From NCBI GenBank assembly GCA_012295275.1, contig CM022672.1:30882027-30946026 (forward strand): a stretch of 64,000 nucleotides of DNA, written 5' to 3'. This document shows, piece by piece, positions 39,718 through 47,253 of this stretch. Position 1 is the first letter of the stretch, and each line of letters opens with the position of its first letter. Under the pieces are notes generated by a model. It worked only from the letters and a program-made list of their open reading frames with translations. It was not told the DNA's origin and searched no databases. The translations under genes were made by a program, and so were the position numbers. Origin of the DNA: Chrysomallon squamiferum (taxonomy: Eukaryota > Mollusca > Gastropoda > Neomphalida > Peltospiridae).

Positions 39718-42274
39718 TTATAAAAACACACACACACATAATTCTATTTCTACAAACTATCATACATACATTTACACAATACACACAAATACACTCATAC
39801 ACATATACACATAATACAACTATTTAGTTAAGCAATTTTTTTTTTTTTTTTTATTAGCTGGAGACAAATGTTCTGATGCTGTGAATTGTGGCCCATATGG
39901 AGACAATGTTTGTTACAAGTATGGTTCATGGGCAGAAAAGAATTGTCAAAACTTTTGTGGATATTGTTTGAAGAATGCCACAAGTATGTTTAAAAAAATC
40001 TTTACTGAGGAACCATTTTGCCATTTTTAATTCGATCTTTTATAACTGTTTGAAATATAGGCTGTAACATTAATAGTTAGGAGCTGTTTTGTAAATTTAT
40101 TTTAAAAACAAAGTCCTTAGTGTAAGCGATGCAGACAAAGTTATATTTAGTTTCATAAATCAAATAAACAAATTTAGCTGCATGTTGAAGCATTTTTAAC
40201 ATTCTAACATAAATATAGAATAATATTCGAATTTGCATAATTTATTCAACATGACACTAGATTTAAGAATTCATTATATCATGATGTGTTTAACATAAAC
40301 TACTTTTCTCATTTGCATAATTTATTCAGTATATAATGATTCTTTAACATAAAACTAAAACGTTTAACATAAATATGAATATATTATTCTAATTTGCATA
40401 ATTTGTTCAACATTTTGAGAAGTAATACTTTGTATACTTTTTTCAGCGTCATCATCGTCAAGTTCGACTGATTCTTGTGTTGACGTCATTAACAACTGTG
40501 CTGGTTACGGGAAGGAAGCATGTACGAAATACGACAAATGGGCTCATTCGAACTGCGCTAAATTCTGCGGTTTCTGCGACGGTGTGAAAACGACAGCAGC
40601 AACTGCAGTCACTTCTAGCGACGTCTGCGCTGATTCTAACTCACAGTGTGAAGCATATGGTGACGATGTTTGTAATAAGTACAAGCAGTGGGCAGAACAA
40701 AACTGCAAGAAAAAATGCGGCCTATGTAAAATTAAAGGTAACAATTTTTTTTTTTTTTTTTTTTTTTAAATGACATGCAGATTTATTTATATAAATTAAT
40801 ATAAAAGAAAAAAAAATAATAAAAAAAAAAAAAATCATAACAGAACTCTTCTGAAGAATAGTTGGTCAATTTAAAAAAAATAAAAAAATAAATAATAAAA
40901 AAAAAATAATAATAAAAAATAAAATAAAAAGACAATAACATTTTCCTGAAGAATAGTCCTAAACATTTTTGCTAAATTTAAAATATGTCTTCAGAGTATT
41001 TCAGGTTAACAAGGCAAGTTTATTAGACAACCATTTTTTTTAGCAAATTTTTTATATGTATATCAATGTTAAGCATATTCAACCAATCTGAATTGACATT
41101 AAAGTAAATTTTTCTGTGACCACAAATTTTGACCATTGTATACAGAATGAGTAACATGAAGTGTTCGATTCCAAGGTTTTTTGGTGCCAATTCAGTAACT
41201 TTACAAACTTGCAGCAATAACCTGCAAAACAAACTAAAAAATTAAATAATAAATTAAATAAGTAAAATTAATAATCTGCAAGACAATTATGATTTACCAG
41301 AAAGAAACTGAAGTTAAAAAAAAAAAAAAAAAAAAAAAAAATCAAACTAAAAAAAAATTTGACTCATCCCATATTAGTATTTATTAGAATTTTTTCACAA
41401 ACTGATCTCACACCATGAATATTAGTGTAAATGATTATACCTTTTTGCAAAATGTTATATATTTATTTCGTTCATGTAGACAGAAGTTTTTGTCTAATTA
41501 GTCCTTATTTCTAGGACAAATATTTTTTTTTTAATTAACAATTTGAAAAAAAACCACAAAAAAAACCAAGATCAGTAAGTGAAAAACGTGAAATAAAATT
41601 TGGTGTTGAAATATTTTCTTAAACACAAATAGTTTAAATTACAATAATAAGATATTTGATGGGTTGTTTTTTCTCCAGATGACAAATGTGAAGATGCAGC
41701 TGCTTGTAAAGGCTACCCAGCCACTGTGTGCACAGAATACAAGGAATGGGCAAAACAAAACTGTAAAAAGAAATGTGGATTTTGTGGTGGAGAAAAAAGT
41801 AAAGAATATTTTTTGTATGTTTTTTTATGTATGTTTAACAAAGAAATGGCTGCTGACATAAATAATTTTAACAAAAATATTCTGATATATTTATTATCAA
41901 ATATGTCACAGACAAAAAAAAATAAAGTAAAAAAAAAACTGTATGTAGATTTATTTTCATTCAGAAAGTACAAAAAAAAAAAATATATATATATATATGT
42001 ATATAAATTTATTTTGACTGTCAAACCTGCAAAACTATAGTTGTCTGAACTTAAGAATAAATGTTTTGGTCAGGTGCAAAATACTTTTGAAAACAACAGT
42101 TTTGGACCACCCTGCATATATATATATATATATATTTACACACGTTTTTATCTGGTTGTTCCAGAAGCCTGTAAGGATATTGCCAACTGTGTTGCTTATG
42201 GAGCAGATGTTTGTACAAAATATGCAGAGTGGTCAAAACAGAACTGTCAGAAAACCTGTAATATTTGCTCATAA
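18618..42274 (+). CDS. Secreted ADAMTS-type zinc metalloprotease with four TSP1 repeats and five C-terminal ShKT domains (26 recognised exons, one apparently missing)
   Basis: The gene encodes an extracellular reprolysin-type protease that would cleave matrix or cell-surface proteins; substrates are unknown. Domain order is signal peptide, prodomain with cysteine switch (C193) and furin site (R209-R212), catalytic domain with HETGHSLGMKHD (H360-D371) and Met-turn M384, partial disintegrin-like domain, TSP1, Cys-rich, spacer, three TSP1 and five ShKT. Numbering is from the joined exons. These give about 1,143 residues and stay in frame through every junction except exon 10 to exon 11, where an exon of length 3n+1 is lacking. 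Vertebrate ADAMTS proteins never end in ShKT domains; such tails are known on nematode and cnidarian proteases. The exons are described in the entries below. TAA at 42272-42274 is followed at once by a donor-like GGTAAG, suggesting a 3' UTR intron. Confidence 0.93.
18675..22475 (+). repeat. ADAMTS intron 1 with a tandem repeat of about 110-120 bp and microsatellites
   Basis: Between about 18745 and 19190 a unit containing CTGTATATTAATACTG, ATTAATTTCGTGGTAATA and ATATTAATTTGTCGTAT recurs about four times. An (AT)n array lies at 21791-21830 and a compound (CTA)n(TTA)n array at 22196-22320. The centre (19.4-21.7 kb) has no recognised exon. Confidence 0.7.
22476..24892 (+). CDS. ADAMTS exons 2-5: prodomain
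   Basis: Exons are 22476-22539, 23109-23264, 23843-23982 and 24721-24892, each with canonical AG and GT borders and matching phases (0-1, 1-1, 1-0, 0-1). Exon 3 includes [15 protein letters not shown], the usual reprolysin propeptide core. Exon 4 has three cysteines and [11 protein letters not shown], matching the Y/H-x-G motif of the prodomain. Exon 5 ends SSGGNCNLK, whose cysteine (about residue 193) is in the place of the cysteine switch that keeps the zymogen inactive. Confidence 0.85.
23600..23765. other. CG-rich patch with inverted repeats in ADAMTS intron 3
   Basis: Within an AT-rich intron this stretch is rich in CG words and contains GTCGTGC-gatatt-GCACGAC (7-bp arms) plus repeated TTGCGAC, GTCGCGAGGTCGTGC and GACGTA/TACGTCA-like words. 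It may be the remnant of a small DNA transposon; no clear outer TIRs were found. Confidence 0.35.
25030..25093. repeat. (CT)n microsatellite in ADAMTS intron 5
   Basis: About 32 CT units on the plus strand, about 95 bp upstream of exon 6. Confidence 0.95.
25186..28974 (+). CDS. ADAMTS exons 6-10: furin site and metalloprotease catalytic domain
   Basis: Exons are 25186-25337, 25663-25746, 27497-27621, 28243-28386 and 28840-28974. Exon 6 carries KKRRRRD, a furin-type site, then [18 protein letters not shown], the start of the mature protease. Exon 8 has SFCNWQEKF and DAATLMTR, matching the ADAMTS SFCxWQ and HDxAxLxTR motifs, with the usual H replaced by V. Exon 9 ends in the zinc site, LTLAHETGH, which is completed across the intron by SLGMKHD in exon 10. 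Exon 10 also has the Met-turn NIMS and [15 protein letters not shown], the end of the domain. All three zinc histidines, the catalytic glutamate and the Met are present, so activity is expected. Exon 10 ends in phase 2. Confidence 0.95.
25800..26600 (+). repeat. Tandem repeat of about 80 bp in ADAMTS intron 7, split by a transposon
   Basis: The unit CTATTTCTAGAGTTCACTAA, then TCAGAGATTTTCAGGA, recurs near 25815, 25890, 25970, 26497 and 26562. The third copy is interrupted at about 26020 and resumes at about 26475, on either side of the inverted-repeat element at 26020-26475. Confidence 0.75.
26020..26475. mobile_element. TIR-bounded MITE in ADAMTS intron 7
   Basis: The left end TTGACCGTCGATTTCACG and the right end, read inverted, TTGACCATCGATTTCACA differ at two positions. 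It sits inside a tandem-repeat copy, which gives the empty site. The interior has no coding capacity and includes a C-rich segment (26385-26450). No clear target duplication, so the superfamily is open. Confidence 0.7.
26590..26835 (+). repeat. Dispersed diverged repeat, copy A (partner at 55150-55370)
   Basis: The ordered words ACTGGAGAAAAT, GATGTAC, TACACAGTGTTTTAA, TTGGATAAACTATAATG, ATAATTATATTTTTTGAA, AAATGGTT and TTAAGTGGCCTT are echoed in AKR intron 4 (ATGGAGAAAATA, GATGTAC, CACAGTACTTTAA, GTGGATGAAATATAATG, ATAATAATTTCTGAA, AAATGGTT, TTAAGTGGCCTT). The order and spacing suggest two members of an unnamed repeat family. Confidence 0.5.
27010..27420 (+). repeat. Tandem repeat of about 30 bp in ADAMTS intron 7
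   Basis: TTATTAACTGAATTTAACTG and close variants recur about twelve times. It ends about 75 bp before the acceptor of exon 8. Confidence 0.75.
28975..29871 (+). other. ADAMTS intron 10, where a disintegrin exon is expected but not found
   Basis: Between exon 10 (phase 2 end) and exon 11 (phase 0 start) an ADAMTS gene should have an exon with the G-x-x-CLxxxP and LPGxxYxxxxQC parts of the disintegrin-like domain. I see only two (GA)n tracts (29092-29120, 29219-29232) with a duplicated flank (TTTAGTTCTGAAATA), a GT-rich stretch (29436-29465) and T-rich sequence. A stretch after an AG at 29358 has no stop for 18 codons but then stops and has no CLxxxP motif. Confidence 0.6.
29872..29973 (+). 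CDS. ADAMTS exon 11: second half of the disintegrin-like domain
   Basis: The 34 codons read [17 protein letters not shown], then [17 protein letters not shown], in phase 0 at both ends. The C-x3-x-C, PRMDGTxCG pattern matches the end of the ADAMTS disintegrin-like module (LWC...AxDGTxCG). It continues into exon 12 (WCMQGRCV), as in other family members. Confidence 0.85.
30676..31334 (+). CDS. ADAMTS exons 12-13: end of the disintegrin-like domain and central TSP1 repeat
   Basis: Exons 30676-30827 and 31271-31334. [11 protein letters not shown] closes the disintegrin-like module. [20 protein letters not shown] then [12 protein letters not shown] is a classical thrombospondin type 1 repeat with the W-x-x-W core and CSRSCGGG, finished in exon 13 by [10 protein letters not shown] and LCNIQ (then PCP in exon 14). 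In ADAMTS proteins this repeat binds matrix glycosaminoglycans and can carry C-mannose and O-fucose. Confidence 0.92.
30880..31065 (+). repeat. Tandem repeat of about 33 bp in ADAMTS intron 12
   Basis: The unit AAAGTTTTAAATTTATTTAT then TTATCTGACATAT repeats about five times. Confidence 0.85.
31933..33686 (+). CDS. ADAMTS exons 14-16: Cys-rich domain
   Basis: Exons 31933-32035, 32991-33139 and 33566-33686. Exon 14 ([17 protein letters not shown]) matches the PCP...FRExQCxxxN start of the Cys-rich region. Exon 15 ([10 protein letters not shown], then [20 protein letters not shown]) matches CxLxCxxxG...DGTxC. Exon 16 (VFGCDGS, then [14 protein letters not shown]) matches GCDxxLxSxxxxDxCGxCxGdnssC. 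In the family this domain helps choose substrate. Confidence 0.92.
32036..32990 (+). repeat. ADAMTS intron 14: degenerate tandem repeat that includes a dead copy of exon 15
   Basis: The unit TTTAAATAACTGTAAAATAG, then TTCTGTT and AATAAAATTCAGAAA recurs near 32090, 32225, 32385, 32505, 32740 and 32860. One unit contains the pseudo-exon at 32634-32712. Confidence 0.75.
32634..32712 (+). pseudogene. Pseudo-exon: truncated copy of ADAMTS exon 15
   Basis: The sequence CACTGTTTAAATTGACAG before real exon 15 (32973-32990) is matched here by GCATTGTTTAAATTGACAG. The following AAAGATCAGTGTAAA...CAAGGGCAGACAACTATTCA matches the exon start almost base for base. Here TGTAAATTGTAATG carries an in-frame TAA in place of a tyrosine codon, and the copy breaks off after AAACAGCAG. 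It cannot be spliced into a working protein. Confidence 0.9.
33165..33475 (+). repeat. Tandem repeat of about 90 bp in ADAMTS intron 15
   Basis: The unit GAGAATGTTAGAAATACTTA, ACTGATATA, AAAGCTAATATTAAATTATT recurs three times, followed by (CT)n and (CA)n tracts at 33468-33510. Confidence 0.8.
34208..36150 (+). CDS. ADAMTS exons 17-19: spacer domain and start of the second TSP1
   Basis: Exons 34208-34285, 35029-35183 and 36009-36150. [18 protein letters not shown] matches the V-x-IPxGAxxIxI start of the ADAMTS spacer. Then come [15 protein letters not shown] and the beta-strand-rich [18 protein letters not shown], and exon 19 contains [10 protein letters not shown], the usual Y-E-Y end of the spacer. 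[17 protein letters not shown] then opens TSP1-2. Intron 17 holds long (TTTG)n/(TTTA)n tracts (34795-34985). Confidence 0.88.
36588..37167. mobile_element. TIR-bounded MITE (ends ACCGTATATACTTGTGTA) in ADAMTS intron 19
   Basis: The left end ACATACCGTATATACTTGTG (from 36584) and the inverse of the right end (to 37170) agree for about 25 bases. Inside, TGTATAAGTCGA occurs near both ends, as subterminal repeats. The interior is less AT-rich and non-coding. Elements with ACCGTATTT...-like ends and subterminal TATAAG motifs are widespread in animal genomes; the superfamily is not assigned here. Confidence 0.75.
37486..39360 (+). CDS. ADAMTS exons 20-22: C-terminal TSP1 repeats 2-4
   Basis: Exons 37486-37612, 38027-38231 and 39204-39360 keep phases 1-2, 2-0 and 0-1. 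TSP1-2 finishes in exon 20 ([10 protein letters not shown]). TSP1-3 is [20 protein letters not shown], then RRVECVQ. TSP1-4 is [20 protein letters not shown], then TVKCY, and it ends [13 protein letters not shown]-terminal TSP1 arrays in ADAMTS proteins anchor the enzyme in the matrix. Confidence 0.9.
37925..37965 (+). pseudogene. Pseudo-exon fragment: copy of the start of ADAMTS exon 21
   Basis: TTTTTTAAAGATG-CAGAATCATTCAGTGAATGTT copies the acceptor and first 25-30 bases of exon 21 (TTTTTAAAGATGGCGTGCAG, ATTCATTCAGTGAATGTTC) about 95 bp upstream of it. The copy lacks four bases and decays after the match, so it is not usable. Confidence 0.75.
38240..38730 (+). repeat. Degenerate tandem repeat of ADAMTS intron 21
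   Basis: TTCAGTAGCCTRGGAACTCA, TTTTTGCCACCAAAATTCAC, then TAGCATTRCATGTATT and TTGATTAGTTATTCARTATA recur three times (about 38300, 38400, 38660). A 26-bp piece (CATCTGGATAATACTTACTC) is doubled at 38453-38500. Confidence 0.7.
38494..38594 (+). repeat. 101-bp repeat, plus-strand copy (inverted partner at 45488-45588)
   Basis: From ACTTACTCAACTCAGATTTA to TTATAATTTTAATT this sequence matches the reverse complement of 45488-45588 over all 101 positions with three mismatches and no gaps, by eye. Confidence 0.92.
39053..39132. repeat. (GA)n microsatellite in ADAMTS intron 21
   Basis: About 40 GA units, 70 bp upstream of exon 22. Confidence 0.95.
39858..42274 (+). CDS. ADAMTS exons 23-26: five ShKT domains and stop codon
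   Basis: Exons 39858-39983 (domain 1), 40447-40737 (domains 2 and 3), 41679-41798 (domain 4) and 42165-42274 (domain 5). Each domain has six cysteines spaced C-x5/6-C-x7-C-x10-C-x3-C-x2-C, the ShKT pattern, and shares CxKYxxWAxxNC (CTEY in domain 4). Serine/threonine-rich linkers separate them ([19 protein letters not shown]). Every junction is phase 1, so each exon is a symmetric module that can be duplicated without breaking frame. In other animals ShKT tails on metalloproteases serve as binding or inhibitory modules; some free ShKT peptides block potassium channels, but a channel role here is not supported. Domain 5 ends TCNICS and the stop. Confidence 0.95.
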
Positions 42275-42291
42275 GGTAAGATAACTCTGAA

Positions 42292-42331
<40 letters not shown>

Positions 42332-42340
42332 GTGTGTGTG

Positions 42341-42375
42341 TTTGTCAGAAAATCTGTGATTATTGTTCATAAGAT
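42341..42375 (+). pseudogene. Partial copy of the end of the last ShKT exon
   Basis: GTCAGAAAATCTGTGATTAT then TGTTCATAAG parallels the end of exon 26 (GTCAGAAAACCTGTAATATT, TGCTCATAAG), including the stop codon, after a (GT)n tract (42295-42330). Read in frame it would give QKICDYCS and stop. It looks like the end of a duplicated terminal exon whose first part was lost to the microsatellite. Confidence 0.7.
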
Positions 42376-42677
42376 AGAAGAAGTAAAACACACAAGTATG
42401 TTTGTGTGTATTCCACTTCTTTTATTTATTTATTTATTTTTAATGTTTAATACATTTTTAAAAATTTATCATTTTTTTTTTTTGTGATTTTAATGTAAAT
42501 ATTTAAACTTTTAACATCCTGTTTAAAATATAATTAAAAATTTAAACAAAAACAACCTTATTATTCTGGTCTTCGATGTAAAAAAAAGAAAATAAGAAAA
42601 ATAAATATCTGTTAAGTGGAATACAAAATTACACAGTAAGTTCTAATTTAATTCATCTGTATTCCCAAAATTATTGG

Positions 42678-42748
<71 letters not shown>

Positions 42749-45487
42749 TGAAAAAATGCTGCATTTTAAATATTTTCCATACATTTGTGTTTATAATGAT
42801 TTATTTATTTATTTTTACTTTTCTTTTCAGTTCTGAACTGAAGAAACACAAAAATGAGCATTTTAAAAAAATGTTAATTTTTATTAATCATAATGAAAAC
42901 ATTTATTTAAAATATTTTCCATACATTTGCATGACATTTTTATTTTATTTATTTATTTAAATACTTTTATTTTCAGTTCTGAATTTTTTTTTTTTTTTAT
43001 AAATGAAATATTTATTTAAATATATTAGACATTGGATATAAAGATGTGTTACATTTTCATTAATCATAGATGAAATATTTACTTAAATAAATATTATACA
43101 GTTGTGAAAAGATGGGTTTCTTTTTTATTAATTGTAATTGAAATATTTATTTAAATAAATATTAGACATTGGTGAAAAATGGGATTGTAATTGAAATATT
43201 TACTTAAATAAAGATGTGTTACATTTTCATTAATCATAGATGAAATATTTACTTAAATAAATATTATACAGTTGTGAAAAGATGGGTTTCATTTTTATTA
43301 ATTGTAATTGAAATATTTACTTAAATAAATATTATACAGTGGTGATAAAGATGGGTTATATTTTTATTAATTGTAAATGAAATATTTATTTAAATGCATT
43401 ATGTCCTGGTGTTATTTATAAATGAGATATTTATTTAAATATATAATTATACTAAAGATAGGTTACATTTTTATTAATTATTAATAAAGCATTTATTTAA
43501 ATATATTATATATTGGTGACAAAGGTTATTTTTATTATAAATGAGATATTTATTTAAATATATAATTGTAATAAAGATGGGTTATAATTGTAATCATAGA
43601 TAAAATATTTATTCAAATATATTATATAGATGTAACAAACATATGTCCAGTTTTTATTAATTATAAATAAGATATTTACATATCACTTCCTAAAGTGTCA
43701 ACATCATACAGAACTGTTTTCCCTATTTTATTTCGTTTAACTTATTTTTTTTTAACTTTTTATTCCTGAGTTCACCATGACAAATAAAAATATATTTGAA
43801 AATAAAAATAATGTTTAATTATTTTAACAAAAACAACACACTAGGAATGTTCATTTATTTATATTTAATGAAACTCAACACATTCATAAAACCTTGTATA
43901 AATTCTGCATCAGTTCTAAGAATTCCTTTTTCCATATACATAAATTTTCTATAAATTAAAATGTTTCTGAAATTATACAAATATCTGCATACAGATTTCC
44001 GTCTTGTAATCAACAATACATAATGCCATCAGTAGATTTAGTGAAAATTCGAGAAGTGGAATGTATACACTTCAAAATATGAAAATATTTTTAACATGTA
44101 GATTTTTTAACATTTATAATGGAATATTTTTCCTGGATATGTACTAAAAGAATAGGTGAATACATTTTTTTTCTTCAAAGAATGAAAATCAAAAATAAAA
44201 GATGTTAAAATACCAAATTCAAGATGGCAAGATTAAAAAACAGATGTTCAAAAGTAAAGAAAAAAGATTTAACAACATAAATGAAATGACATTTTCTGAT
44301 TTAAAAAAGAAATATATATGTATGTGAAATCTTCATGACAATAATTCATTGAAATTATAATTTTTATGAAAAATATTATTCTTTTCTTAATAATTGCCAT
44401 ATTGCAAAAACTTTTATTTGTTATCTAATATTAAATGGTTTATGTCATTTGCATAAAGTAAACTTAATTAAATATCAGTTGATATAAGATCAAAAAACAT
44501 CTATAAAAAAAAGATCACAGACATTATTTGGCAAAAAAAAAGGCAAATATATATATATATATACTGAAATTTAGACAAGTAACAAGTATGATATCAAAAA
44601 CAAATAAAGTAATATATGCATAACACATAATAATTTATGTTTTTCTTTAAGATATTAAACCGGTACCACATAATAGCATGCTTTCTTTTAAGAATAACAA
44701 CAACAACAAAAGGTCAGTCTTCCTTAACAACAACAACAACAACAACAACTTGAAACTGCTTGATGAAGAATGGCCTTTTCAAAAGAATTTCTCTCATGTT
44801 TCAGTTAATTCTTTTTATACTGAGTAATAACACTGTTGAAATCAACTGTATTTGAGCAATTTATATTTATTATTTGTCTCTGTGAGAAAACAGTATTTGG
44901 TTTAGAGTAAAATACAGAGTCAGGATAATATTGAAAAGGTTTAGGCAAACTGTTAAATGGAATCTAGAAAAGGTCTCAGAAAAAGACACAGGTTAAAAAA
45001 AAAAGAGAAGTCAGAGGTAAAACGTAACTGAAAAAGGACAAATAGTTACAGAAGAAAGGTCGATTGTCATAGGAAAAAGGCACTTGTATAAAAAGATGTC
45101 AGGTGAAAAAAAAAATGTCTTAGAAAAAGGCACTGATTAAAATGTCATGTCAAATGAGTCACAGGTAAAAATGTTATAGAAAAAGGCGTAAGTAACAACA
45201 ATAAAGTTTTATTTAACAAAGGTTAAGGCACGTTTCCACAATCCTTTCCCAATTTCAAAATGACCTTAATAAAAATACAAAAAATCTATGTTGAGACAGC
45301 TTAAGTCGAACGATATACTTTTAAAATACATTCTTAAACATTCTTTTTCTCTTTACCATATTCAAAATGGAAGACAAAGAATTTGTATGTAACATGTTAA
45401 TTATTTGTAAAGTAAATTATACATGTTTTTTTCAAAGGCACATGATGGATGGACATTAAGTAACAATTCAAAAAAAAAAAAAAAAAA

Positions 45488-45588
45488 AATTAAAATTATA
45501 AACAGCAGTATATTAAGACATAAAATTATAACTGCAGTTGTTTTATCCAAAATCTTTTACATTTGTATTAAATCTTAGTTGAGTAAGT
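45488..45588 (-). repeat. 101-bp repeat, minus-strand copy (inverted partner at 38494-38594)
   Basis: See the partner entry. On the plus strand this copy is directly preceded by a poly-A run of about 19 bases (45470-45489), whereas the partner is followed by a TTTA-rich stretch. Confidence 0.92.
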
Positions 45589-46559
45589 CTATGTTAAAAC
45601 AAGCATGTCGAATGTCACACTTCATTTAATTAAAGCATAGAGTGCCAAATGTCTTAAACAATAAAACATTTGATCATTTTGGCAAGCCCCAAGTCTAAAC
45701 TTGTACTGTTAAAAAGGCTCAGTCATGATTATAATGTTCCTGAAGAAAAATTTTGTTCCAAAAATGTATTTATTACTAATTAAAAAGGTTGATGTAGAGT
45801 TCATTTAAAATCTGCCACAAGTTATCTGAGACTTTTAATAATAATAATGTTCATATGGCTATTGAAAAATTTATTAATTACTTTTATTCTTTATTTAAAA
45901 TAAAAAATAAAAAATAAAAATAAATGAAAAAAAAGACCTGCACCCTTGTTTTAATAGGATCATTCAATTTAAAAAAACAAAACAAAATATCAGCCATATT
46001 TTTTAACTATGAAAATCGGACGTCATTAAATTGAATTTTAAATAAAAATATATATTTACATTTTTGTTTTAATAGGAACATTCAGTTTCACACACACCAA
46101 AAAAAATGTCAGTCATACTGCTGGTTATACATTATTATTTTTTTAACTATTAAAATCAATCATCACGTAAACTATCATAAAAAAACTATAATTTTCATTT
46201 TACAAACTGTAAGGCACAACAAACCTTAATTTTCAAGAAAAATGTACATAATCTCATTAAAATACTCCACTATCTAAATATAAACAAGGTTTCTTTTCAT
46301 GAATTAGATTTTTGCTAACTGAATAGTAGATTAAGCACAGTTGTGAAAAGCGTTAACAAAGTTACTGATAAACCAGCGGTTTCAAAAATAAACCATTTCA
46401 CCTCCTTGAAGACACTGCAGAATCAATAATAATCTACTTTTTATTTTTTTCATGTTACAAATGAAAAATAATTTACTTTTAAAGAACTGTGGGAAAGGAG
46501 AGGGGTATGGAGATGAAGGTAACAGGTCAAAGGTGACGACTTCCATACATATTCAAATG

Positions 46560-46715
46560 GTTGTTTCATAAATAAATGATTCAAAAATCTACTCTCTGTA
46601 ACAAAACAAAAATAATTAAAACAAATGAATGATTCAAAATCTACTCTCTGTAACAACACAAAAATATATAAAACAAATAAATGACTAAAAATCTACTCTC
46701 TGTAATAATATTTTG
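46560..46715. repeat. Tandem repeat, about 57-bp unit, three copies
   Basis: AAATGATTCAAAAATCTACT, CTCTGTAACAAAACAAAAAT recurs at 46573, 46625 and 46680 with small changes. It lies in the likely 3' UTR or downstream flank of the minus-strand gene. Confidence 0.85.
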
Positions 46716-47253
46716 TTAATATTATAAAGCTGGCTGCTGTTGAATAGTTTGTTTTTTTGAGTATCCGTGACGATGCCCACTGAAATGAGAATATTTTGGT
46801 AAATAGATAATTTACTAACTAATCAAATTTATTTAAATTTTTACTCTCATTTTTAATTATTATCATGATTAGCAGTGACAAAACATGCCTGTTAAAAATG
46901 GTTTTTTAAAAAGAATTTTAAGTGAATTAATAAAAATCAAACATACCCTGCTTTATACTGTATTAATTTGTATCTGTTAAAAACAGTTTCACCTTTCACT
47001 TTCCTTTTCAAGAAAAGATCTAACCTATATCTGAGAATCGGACAAATTCATAAATATCAACCATTTCCAGTCACAAGTGTTAGCTTTATAACTTTACTTA
47101 GAGATCAGATTCATTTTTTTTCTCTTTTTTTTTTTAAAAAGTATTTTCACTCTTCTCATTATTCTCTATTTTAGAAGATAATAAAATAAGAAATACCCAC
47201 TAATACCAGCTAATCAAAGAAATCTATCCATAAACATAGAAACTTCGAGCTCT

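Larger units (their letters stand above)
42376..47253. other. Intergenic region between the ADAMTS gene and the minus-strand coiled-coil gene
   Basis: No exon recognised. It holds (GA)n at 42682-42746, a degenerate tandem repeat at 43000-43680 (unit AAATGAAATATTTACTTAAA, TAAATATTATACA, AAAGATGGGTT; about ten copies of about 70 bp), (CAA)n at 44694-44750 and A-rich tracts. The 3' UTRs of both convergent genes probably lie at the two ends. Confidence 0.6.

Noticed and set aside
39858-42274. ShKT exons as an independent potassium-channel toxin gene
   Set aside because: They continue in frame and phase from the TSP1 exons, have no signal peptide of their own, and the usual Lys-Tyr dyad position reads x-W (K-W only in domain 2).
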